Below, piece by piece: positions 36,286 through 46,337 of a stretch of DNA of 64,000 bases. Position 1 is the first letter of the stretch. Each line of letters starts with the position of its first letter. The notes beneath the pieces were generated by a model that was not told where the DNA came from, made no database searches, and was given only the letters and a program-made list of their open reading frames with translations. Where the stretch lies: NCBI RefSeq assembly GCF_000715075.1, contig NC_134085.1, forward strand, positions 156,640,178 through 156,704,177, written 5' to 3'. The position numbers and the translations under genes were made by a program. The stretch comes from Nicotiana tabacum (lineage: Eukaryota > Streptophyta > Magnoliopsida > Solanales > Solanaceae).

Positions 36286-38582
36286 TGTCACACCTCCTTT
36301 TTCCGCCCCGCGGGGATACAAGGAGTTTTTCCAATTAAAGGACAATCGAAACGGAATTTGTTTATTTATTTCAGAGTCGCCACTTGTGAGATTTAAGGTG
36401 TCCCAAGTCACCAATTTTAATCCCGAATCGAGGAAAAGAATGACTCCATATTACAGTCTGCGTACCAGAAATCCGGATAATGAATTCTGTTAACCCGGGA
36501 GAAGGTGTTAGGCATTCCCGAGTTCCGTGGTTCTAGCACGGTCGCTCAACTGTTATATTCGGCTTGATTATCTGATTTTATACAAATATGAACTTATGTG
36601 CAAATTTTATCTTTTTACCGCTTTTATCATTATATTTTTTTAAAAAAAATGTGAACATCGTTTAAAAACATGTATTTGGATTGCGTTACATAAAATGCAC
36701 CCGCGATCCGGAACGTATTTTTATTCAATGTTTTGGGGTTTGAGTTTGGGTCGCATGAAATGCACACCCGAATTTAAGAAAGTAAGCTTATTAAAATGCG
36801 CGCCTAAAGTAATTAGCGTGTTATTATTTCTGGGTAAGGTCATGGAATTTTGCTAAATGGCCCATCCCAAAGTCTAATTAATTTTAATTAAACATTTTAT
36901 GAGGGCCCCGCAATCTATACATTTTATTAAGCGAGACTCGTCTCATTTTATTTTTAAAAGTACAGTCCTAAAATACCTATATTTTTCCATTGAAATTTGT
37001 CTCTAAAAAATAAAATAAAAAAATATCTTAATTTATTTACATGCTTGAGTTGTTATAGATGAATTTTGAATATGATTCATAAAATCTGAAAATGATGCAA
37101 ACATGACAGTCTGTTGTCACTGCAGGCCCAGGCCCAACGTGTATGACATAAAACTAAATCTGGGTCGTCTTATTCACATGTTATTACCTAGTTACATTAT
37201 ACTAGGCATGCTATTAGTTTGTCAAATTAAAAAAAAAACTTAGCAATCTAATTTTAATCCTAGACCGTTTACATGCTGAAATTAACCAATATTATTTAAC
37301 TAAACAATATTTCTACCAAGTTCCTACTAGATGGCCTATTCGTTTGATTTTTACTTGACGGAGTTACTACACCATTTATTTATTTTTTTGGCAATATATA
37401 GATAGTTCAATCGTTAAGCTATCGTCGAATGTTCCACTATATGTATTAAATAGCTACACGATTCTGATTTTTTGCAAACTAAATAAATTATACATACAAA
37501 TAAAATTCAGAATATAATTAAAGCTAATTCAGAATTTCAACTCTTCATTTTTCGTATTCATGCTTCATATTCGGATTACAATAACCAGCGTGTCAGATGT
37601 GTACCTGATATTGGAAGCAAAAGAAAATGAAGATGAGAATCAACAGCAGTAATAACAGTACAACACAGCAACAACAGCCCAGCAACAGTAACAACCCAGT
37701 AACAGACCGGTGGAGTAGTAATCACAAAACAAATGCTTCCAACTTTTATGAAACAACAACAATTAATGCTGATTTCAAACAATGAAAGAAAGCAGAAGAT
37801 TTTTTAGTTTTTTTTATATTTGAAAGTTTGAATATTTTTCGGAATTTTTCTCTCTCTTAAATATTCAGCTCTTTTTTTTTCTCTGCCTTTGTGTTTTTCT
37901 GTTCTGTCTCTTTTTATTCTCTTATTTCAGATTCGTTCTTTCTTATCTGTGTTCTTCTCTCTATTCTCTCTTATTCTTTTTCTCTTCTCCCAAAATCTGA
38001 TTTCAAGACCTCTTATTTATATCCCAACTCTTTAATCAATTAAAATCAATCACTTTATCCTACCAAACCCATTATCTTCCCACTCATCCCCATTACATTA
38101 AATAAATATATCAACCCCACCCCATTATATTTTGTCCCCCATGCCTAACATAAACAAATACAAGATTCCCCCACACTAAAATTTGTCTTGTCCCCCATTT
38201 ATAATAAATAACTATATCACCCACACCCCAATACATTTTGTCCCCCATGCTTAATATAAAGAATTGCAAAATGTTCAATTACTAAACTACCCATCTGACC
38301 TTATTGCAATTACCATTTTACCCCTGAACGTACTGCAATTTACCAAACTACCCCCATCAGCTATAACAAATCAAATAATCAAACTTAACCAAAATATAGC
38401 CAGTATGACCAATTTCTACACAAATTCAAACAACCAATCATATGAACACGGATGAACAACATAACAACAATATCACATGAACACAAATTGAACAACAAAG
38501 AACAACTAAAATTTTGATTGAACAATATTTTTAGCAACAAACAAACCTACTTTCAAATTCAACAACAACAACAACAAACAAG
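36286..38582 (-). repeat. 5' LTR of the outer element, PBS-proximal part
   Basis: It starts TGTCACACCTCC next to the PBS and runs to the insertion point of the inner element at 38582, where the duplicated ACAAG (38578-38582) lies. The other part is 59995-61976. Together they make a 4279-bp LTR. The last ~280 bp before the PBS are homologous to the matching end of the inner element's LTR. Confidence 0.85.
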
Positions 38583-41500
38583 TGTAAGCACGTGATTTTT
38601 GACCCTCCCCGAGAATTTTCACATTTTTAGCGTGAATATGTGAAATTGGGTCTAGTATAGCTATTTTAACTATTTTTACTTTATTTCGTTGCAAAAACAA
38701 AAATTTCAAAATATATATATATAAATTTTAGTTTATGTATCTCTCATAAACTTGAAAAATACAAAAATTGCATTTTATTTTTGTACTTTATATAATTTCG
38801 AAAATTACAAAAAAATATAGTTCTATTAAGGTTTTATAGTCATTTTAACTTTGAAAAATACAAAAATATTACCTCATATTTTATCTTAATATTTAAAAAA
38901 CGAAAATTACAAAAAATAGTTTTATTAATTTTTTTGTAGCTATTTTAAATCTTGAAAAATATTTAAAAAGATATAGTTTTGTTTAAATACTAATCTTATT
39001 TTTGGTAGTTATTTTGCTTACATAGGACTAGTTAAGCAACGTGTTCCTATTTCTCGGGTCCGGGCAAAAGAATAATATTCGGGTTCAAACTACCCGGTTT
39101 TAGGCCTAATTTTCGGACCTAGCCCATAATAAACCGAGTCCAGGACACATGGGGAACCCCACCACGCGTGGGGGACATAAGTCTCGAACCCCACCACGCG
39201 TGGGGCTCATTTTTTTGGGCAAACCCATTACAAAACACGGACAAAGGACTTGGAAAAGGGGGACTTTTAAAAAAGGAGGAACGGACATAGAGGGGATTAT
39301 TTTTGAAAATTTGGGGGAGATCACTGTTGATCTTCTTCCTCTTTTGGAAAGAATAAACCTAAAAATCCCTACTGTAAAAAGCTACCATCCCAACTCCATC
39401 ACCATCGTCGACAACCACCCGTCCCCTCCAAAACTCCAATGTCATAACCGTCGTCACCCGAACACCACGTCCAAACGACCACCGGCTCCGACGACACCAT
39501 CTCCCTCGTCGTCTCGAAAACCAGTCCATCAAACCTCCATCCATAACCCAGCCCGACGAGCAGCAGCAACGTCGTCACTGTCCAAACACCACCTCCATCA
39601 ACAAACCTTCAGCTCCCATCACCACCATCACCCTCGTCCCCACCGTGAAACCACCATAAACAAACCCTACTCACTCCGTCAACAACCTCACGTCCGAAAC
39701 CACCCAAAACCACTGCCTAAAACCAGCACCACGACCAACAGCCCCCCCTCTTGTCGTCAAACAACCAGCTGCCTCACGACCATCGACTGTCCAAAACCAA
39801 CGCCATAACCATCGTCACTACAACCGGCTCCCTCCGTCGACCCTACTGTCAATCACTATCCCAAAACCACCCTCGACACAGTCCAAACACCACCATCCCT
39901 CACGTCGGACCCCAGCTCCTCGACCTCACGACCAGTGACCATCCGAACTACTAGCCCACGACGACTTCTTCTCCTTCGTCGTAACAAAGAAAAAATAGTC
40001 CGGCGATCCTCCAGTAAATCCGACCATCGCTGCTTTCCGTTCAGCCCCCTCATGTCCAAATGACCACCTGGAAAAACCAGTCCCAGCCGTGACTCATTTT
40101 TGGTCCATTTGTGTTCGAGTTTCCGGCGCGAGTTATTCAGTCCGAGCTCTAACGACCTTCTCTACGGTTTCCCGTTCGAGGTTATCCGTCGAGGTCGCTG
40201 TAGAGGTTTGGTCCATGGCTTTATGCGTTTCTGTTTGTTCAGGTTAGTAAACTTCAATGTATTAGATAAAGAAACGCTATTTTAAATGTTCGAAGACGTA
40301 ATATAGAAATTGGTTTGATAATTTTCTGCTTATGTTTCACCGTATGCATTTTGGTTCATCTTTGTGTTATGTTATTCTTGTTTACTTGAGGTAATTTGAT
40401 TTAGTTGTATTAGGAGGTCTAGGACACAGTTTGACGTTGATTCGTTTTTCCCTTCGTTTTCTTAGTTTATTTGGACAAAATTAGTATTAGTACCTGTTGT
40501 TACTACGCCCGAAACACTCATTCGCTTAACTTCTTTTATTAAACTTTTGACAAGTTATGAGATTTTAGTTGTAAAGAAGCGGTAAGGTTTAGTATGGTTA
40601 AAGGCGTAAAAATGACATCCTTTTAAAATAAAAATAATAATAATAAAAAAAATGAGGCAAGCTTCGCAAAAAATAAAAATGTACATATTGCGGAGCCTTC
40701 ACAAAAAATGTATATATTAAAATACTTAGATTCCGGGACGGGCCATTTAGCAAATTTCACGGCCCTACCAAAAAATAATAATGCGCTAGTTGCTTTAGGC
40801 GCGCCTTTAATAATGTTATCTCCCTAAACTCGGGTGCACATTTATGTGACCCAAATCCAAATCTCAACGAAATCGAAATGTGTCTCTAATCACGGGTACA
40901 TTGACTGTGACGTGGTCTGAGATGCATTTCCATGACGTTGCAAATTCTTTTTTTGAAAAAATAATAAATGAGACGAGCCTCGACAAACAAAAAATGCAAA
41001 TTGCGGGGCCCTCAGTAAATACTTGTTTTAAACTTACTTAGAATTCAGGAGGGCCGCTTAGCGAATTTCGTGGCCTTTCCCAAATAATAACACGATAGTC
41101 TCTTTAGGCGCGTGTTTAATAATCTACCTTCTTAAACTTGGGTGTGCATTTCATGCGACCCAGATCCAAATCCCAAAACATCAAATAAAATATGTTTCGG
41201 ATTGTGGGTGCATTTCATGTGACGCAGTCCAAAGACATGTCTTAAGCGATGTTCACATTCTTTTAAAAATAATAATAATAAAGTGGTAAAAAGTTAAAAT
41301 TGGCACATTGGTTCATAATTGTATTAAAAATCAGATAAATAAGCCGAATATGACAGTTGAGCGACCGTGCTAGAACCACGGAACTCGGGAATGCCTAACA
41401 CCTTCTCCCGGGTTAACAGAATTCCTTATCCGGATTTCTGGTACGCAGACTGTAATATGGAGTCATTATTTTCCTCGATTCGGGATTAAAATTGGTGACT

Positions 41501-41623
41501 TGGGACACCCTAAATCTCCCAAGTGGCGACTCTGAAATAAATAAACCAATCCCGTTTCGATTGTCCTTTAATTAGAAAAAACTCCCTTGCACCCCCTCAG
41601 ATGCGGAAAAAGGAGGTGTGACA
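38583..41623 (+). repeat. 5' LTR of the inner element (3041 bp)
   Basis: It begins TGTAAGCACGTGATTTTTG, which includes the G-box CACGTG, and ends GGAGGTGTGACA. AT-rich 38600-39050. Twin CCCCAC/GTGGGG hairpins lie at 39157-39173 and 39189-39205. A C/A-rich stretch at 39360-39950 reads as a Pro/His/Thr-rich frame without family features. The last 280 bp match the outer element's LTR. Confidence 0.92.
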
Positions 41624-41627
41624 GCTC

Positions 41628-41645
41628 TGGTGACTCTGCTGGGGA
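41628..41645 (+). promoter_or_regulatory. Primer-binding site of the inner element
   Basis: TGGTGACTCTGCTGGGGA, four nucleotides after the LTR. It differs from the outer element's PBS by one base. Confidence 0.88.
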
Positions 41646-42545
41646 GCAAACACCCAGAACCACTGGTTCAGGGTTAAGAATTCGAGCTTAGAATAATTGT
41701 TATTATTTGGCTTTATTTATTATCTGATTTTTACATGTTTGAGCCTAATGTGCTAAATGTTGCTTTTACCGCTTTGATATTATTTGAACTGTATATAAAT
41801 TGTGCCGAAACCTTTCTCTTCTTACCTCCGGGGATGTGCTTACTGGTTGAGACTCCCTATTCTGTTAGTGTCATACCCTGAATAAAAGAGGCTCGGAAAG
41901 TTTCTAAGCCGGCTGGCCTTTTGGTTCCCAGAAAGGAGCTCCTTCCTCAGCTCGAGTTGTCCGCTCAGGTACACTGTCTAGAACACCGACCCAGGTTTTT
42001 GAACATAGAATAACGTGACTTCATGCCGGATCCCTAGTAGGAACGCTTATTTGCATCACGTTGCATTTGACTCAGGGGACTCAACACAGGGGTTGGGTCC
42101 GTCTAGGACTAGCGACCTGATATGAAAAGGTCATCCTGATGCATCCTATTTGTTTTCCGGGCATTTATTTGTCTCGTACCCGCATGCTGACCGGTGTTTG
42201 AATATTATGAATTTTGTGAAATTGAAAAAAAGAGAAATAACGGTTAAGGAATTGATTGTTTATTTTTGGAAAAAAACCAATACCCAAATACTGTCAAAAC
42301 TCTGCCGAAATTTTGAGAAAATGAAAAAAAAATGTCTTATTAGTTTGTTTTATTAAAAGCAAAGGAAAAATAGAAAAATCGTTGTTCTGTTTTGTTTTTC
42401 AGAAAAATATAGAAATATATAGTTTGTCTTGTTATAAAATAAATTTTTTTTTTAAAAAAAAAGTCTTATTTTAAAATGGTTTTTTTATGAAAATTCAAAA
42501 AATAATAATAATAAAAAAGAGTCTTTCATTATTTGTCACAAATAT

Positions 42546-42552
<7 letters not shown>

Positions 42553-42586
<34 letters not shown>
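42553..42586. repeat. (TA)n microsatellite
   Basis: About 34 bp of TA alternation inside the leader. Confidence 0.9.
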
Positions 42587-42588
<2 letters not shown>

Positions 42589-43084
42589 CAATTTTTTTTT
42601 TCCAAAAAATATATATATGTCTTTATTTGTTGCAAAAATATTTGTCTTGCCAAAAAGTTTAGAAAAGTTTTTAGACTCCCAATTTTCAAAAAAAAAAAAG
42701 ATCCAAAAATATTTTCCATTATTAACTTCTTTAGAAAGTCTTTTAATTATTATTTTTTTTAAAAAAAAATGTATAATAAGAAGAAAAATCCGAAAATATT
42801 TTGATTCTTCTTTCAAAATTGAAAAGAAAATGCAAAATTCAAAAAAAAACATTTTAGAAGCATTTCTTTTATTAAAGGGAAAATTCCAAAAAAATATATT
42901 CTTCTTTTCTTTAGAATAAAAAATAATGCAAATGAAAATTCAAAAAATATATCTTAGAAGTGTTTCTTTTAAAAAGAAAATCAATCAAAAATCAAAAATA
43001 TACTTCCTTTCTTCTTTTAAAGTAGTTCTTTCATAAATTCAGGAAAAAAAAGTTAGTTCATCTACTTATTCTTGATTACCCGAA

Positions 43085-43123
43085 CTACGCGGGTTTGATT
43101 CTCACCGGGTGTGAGATACGTAG
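43085..43123 (+). other. Boundary stem-loop, inner copy 1 (leader)
   Basis: Outer stem CTACG (43085-43089) with CGTAG (43119-43123); inner stem TCTCAC (43100-43105) with GTGAGA (43111-43116). The loop is CGGGT. The 5' side of the junction has 10 unpaired nt and the 3' side only TA. Confidence 0.75.
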
Positions 43124-43291
43124 GCAACCCTCATCGGGTCCAACCCCACCTTTTTGCTAAAAAACCAAAAACAAATAAAAAAAAGAAAAAAAATGTCAAA
43201 GATTTTTAATTTTGTCGTAAATAAGTCTAGCGATGTAACTTCCCCATTTTTACAAAAAAATAGCAAAAACAAATATGTCAAATTTTAATTG

Positions 43292-43685
43292 TCATAAAGA
43301 AGTCGGGTGCCGCTGTTTTATCAAGACATAGCCGAATGTTCCCGAAAGGGACGCCGGAAGGCTGACTTTGCATAATCAGCCACCTTTGGGTCATTTTTAT
43401 GACTTGGTCCAGTTGACCCACATAGCCTTAAAAATCTTCGTCCCCGAGGCATTGAAAGGCCGTGTTTGCAATGTTGAATTTTCTATTTTTGAAAAATGAT
43501 AAAAGAGTCATAAACAAGTCCGGGTGATGCCGCTTATGTCAAAAATGGCCAAATGTTCCCGAAAGGAACTCCGGAAAGCTGCCTTGGTACAGACGGCCAC
43601 CTCGTTTTTTTCCTCACACAACCTTAAAAATCTTCGTTCATGAAGTGCTGAGAGGTCGTGTTCAGAAATCCTTTTGAGAAAAATC
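43292..43685 (+). repeat. Tandem leader repeats with GNRA-loop hairpins (two units)
   Basis: Unit 1 has TCCC-GAAA-GGGA (43340-43351) and GCC-GGAA-GGC (43353-43362). It also has an alternative stem GGCTGA/TCAGCC (43360-43365 with 43376-43381) that shares GGC with the second hairpin. Unit 2 has GTTCC/GGAAC around CGAAA (43555-43569). Both units end with a CTTCGTCCCCGAGG-like word. A role in RNA packaging or dimerisation is only suggested by position and loops. Confidence 0.65.
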
Positions 43686-43742
43686 GCATATATTTTTGTT
43701 TTTTATCAGAATAAGTTTCGTTTGTTAAAATCTTATTAATAA

Positions 43743-45788
43743 ATGTGCAGAATGAGCACGACTCCAAATGAACCATTTTCAATCATGAATAAAATCCCCC
43801 TCCAATTGCGGCTCTGGTGGAATGATTTAGGCAAAGAAGGGCATGACGAAATCAAGAAGTATCTGAAAGGCCTCACGAGTTTGTTGGATATCAGGCCACG
43901 AGGAGATATCATAAGGGCACTAGTCCCCCACTGGGATCTTGCGCACAATGTCTTCCATTTCTCGGACTTTGAACTTACCCCAACTTTAGAAGAAATAGCA
44001 GGGTATATCGGCAGCGCTGAGACTCCTTTGAGGCACAAATATCTGATTGCTCCAAGAGATGTAGCAATACACCGGTTTCTGGACTCCTTAAAGATAGTCA
44101 GAACAATTCATAACCCTGACTTGGCAAAAGGTTTTTGCAGCATGAGTTTCATATATCAAAGATATGGTCACATAGGAGGATTCGACAAGCCAGAAAACCA
44201 GTTGTGCAGCAAAAGTAATCGTCAAAAGTGGGAAGAACATAGACTGATTGCTTTCATGATAACTTTATTAGGACTACTAGTATTCCCAAGAAAAGACGGG
44301 AATATTGACATAAAGATAGCAGGGGTCGTCAGTACGTTGCTCACACAGAGAGATAGTACGTTGGCGCCCATGATAGTATCTGATATGTTCCGGGCTCTCA
44401 CGTCTTGCAAAGCTGGAGGAAGCTTTTTCGAGGGTTGCAATTTGTTGTTGCAAATGTGGATGACCGAACACCTATGCCACCGAGCCCAGTTTCTGAGCCA
44501 TGGATCCGATGAAAAGACCTGCATAGAGGAGTTCTATACCAGAGTTAATGAGACCTACCTACCGGAAGGAGTCACAGCATGGACCTCATATTTCCATACC
44601 CTCAACGCCAGTCAAATACAGTGGGCGCTAGGATGGTTACCGATCGATGAAGTCATATACATGCCAGCAGCCAGGCCCCATTTTCTCTTAATGGGACTTA
44701 AGAGCATTCAACCATACGCGCCGCATCGGGTTTTAAGGCAATTTGGGAGGTGTCAGATAGTGCCGAAAGACGAGGATCTAACCACCCAGGTGATTGAGAT
44801 CAGTCCCGACGGCCAGTTTCCTGAAGCAAGGGTTCGCCAAATTTGGAGCCAATGTCAATACTTAGAAGCAAATACTTGTGTAATGAATCGGGCAAAAGGG
44901 GAAGTTTCGCCCGGGTATCAGGCCTGGTACAAAGGGGAGACATCATCTGGAAGGCCGACCAAAAGACCTCACCTGCAAGAATTTGCCAAATCTTCACAAG
45001 AGCAGTGGGGCTGGTTGGCCAAAGAGCGGGAATATCTTCCCGAAACAGGCAAACTGAAGCAACAAGTTCAGGATATGAGGTTTGAATGCCAATTACAGTC
45101 TGCTGCCCACAAGGGAGAAAAGAACAGATTAATCAGAGAAGGCGAGATCCTCAAAGCTCAAATCCGGAGGATGAAAAAGGAGGCTGATAACCAGCTGAGA
45201 AGCCGGGCGGATAAAAGATTGATAGCGGGGTTAAAGGATCAGGTTGCGGAATGCCAGGAAGATTTGGAAAGAGCCAAGGCTAGCACAGCAAGATTGCAGA
45301 CCAAGTGGGCAAAGGGTACAATGGCCCGGAGGCAGCGCCTGCAACAAGTCATAAGGGATTATGAACTGAGCATCGGGACATTAAGGGAAACGAATTCCTC
45401 TCTTCAAGAGAGGATCTTCAAGCAAACACGAGATGCCAAAGCCGACAGAAGGCGATGTTACGATGCAATGACCAGAATGGAAAGACAAATGGAGATGTTC
45501 CAGGATCAGCTTGCCAACAATGCGCAAACACTATGATTGAAGAACCGACAGATAAGGCAGTTGTTCGCAGAAAGGGACAACATTCGAGGAAGGATCGACG
45601 AGATTGGGCATTACATCTACATGAGATGCCTGGCATGCGAGCAAATGCCTCGGAAGACCCTCCTTGTTTCCATCATGGGTTGCGTCTACCGAATCATGAA
45701 TGAGTTGAAAAGCCTGCAGAGGGACCTCACACCAAGGGCCGCAGAAAGGCCGAATGATGCCTCGCGGGCCCCTAAGTTGGAAAATTAA
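43743..45788 (+). pseudogene. Ogre ORF1 protein, interrupted by one in-frame TGA
   Basis: The frame encodes 597 residues to a TGA at 45534-45536 and then continues in the same frame for 83 more to a TAA at 45786-45788. The start may be the ATG at 43743 or the one at 43752. Residues ~20-370 form the conserved ORF1 domain of Ogre elements, related to families annotated DUF7745/plant-mobile-domain-like (family name from memory). Seen are LRLWWNDLG, SLLDIRPRGDIIRALVPHWD, FSDFELTPTLEEIAGYIG and QPYAPHRVLRQFGR. Residues ~420-597 are charged and heptad-like, probably a coiled coil. The tail after the stop has CLACEQMPRK. The function of ORF1 is unknown; it lies upstream of gag only in this lineage. 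Confidence 0.85.
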
Positions 45789-46337
45789 TCTTTGGTTGAG
45801 TCTTGTTTATTTGGCTTTGTTGCTTTTCCATATGTTGTTTTCTTTTCTTTTAGTCAAAACGGGTTAAGAACTGTGGAGTATGTACTATTGCTATTCCTTG
45901 CTTTAAGTAATTTGTAATAGCAAAATTTTGAGAATGAATTTAACGATTTCACAAGAATTTTGTGTTTCTTTACTTTAAGGCAGAACTACACCTGGTCTGA
46001 TTCGCGCGGGGACGTGATACGTAGGCAATCCCCATAAGATTCGACCGCTTTTAATAAAGAAAGAAAGAAAATATAAAAATAAAAAAGAAAAATAATAAAA
46101 AAAAAAACAAGAAAAGGGGATAAATGAGCAAACCGGGATGACGCATGTTGTTTAAAGCAAAGCATGTAGAAACGGTTAACTGCCTAGGAGCATTGCATCC
46201 TCTATGTGTTGAGATTAAATCTGTTAAACTCTAACGCTAATGAAGTTTGTTGTTGTCTGATCAAGACAGTTAGTTGTTAAAGAATTCTGGCAACACACCC
46301 TTACCAAACCAGATCCAAAGGACCGGTAGCAATAAGC
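45789..46337 (+). other. Spacer between ORF1 and gag
   Basis: Non-coding 549 bp. It holds the boundary stem-loop (45986-46024) followed by an A-rich, AAAG-rich tract (46050-46110). Confidence 0.75.
45986..46024 (+). other. Boundary stem-loop, inner copy 2 (ORF1-gag spacer)
   Basis: Outer stem CTACA/CGTAG (four pairs plus an A/C mismatch); inner stem TCGCG (46002-46006) with CGTGA (46013-46017), one G-U wobble; 6-nt loop; TA linker. Confidence 0.7.

Larger units (their letters stand above)
41646..43742 (+). other. Long leader of the inner element
   Basis: Two kilobases without supportable coding sequence. It contains a (TA)n tract (42553-42586), A- and T-runs with ~100-bp loosely repeated AAAAATC/CAAAAATAT words (42400-43060), the boundary stem-loop at 43085-43123 and two tandem hairpin units (43292-43685). 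Several AT-run frames here on both strands are not genes. Confidence 0.75.

Noticed and set aside
39149..39808. 219-codon Pro/His/Thr-rich frame inside the LTR, repeated at 57665-58303
   Set aside because: It results from a C/A-rich LTR stretch. The two LTR copies differ in frame and stop, and no domain is recognisable.
42487..42919. Open frames in both strands over the (TA)n and A-run region
   Set aside because: Low-complexity Ile/Tyr/Lys/Phe strings caused by microsatellite and homopolymer tracts.
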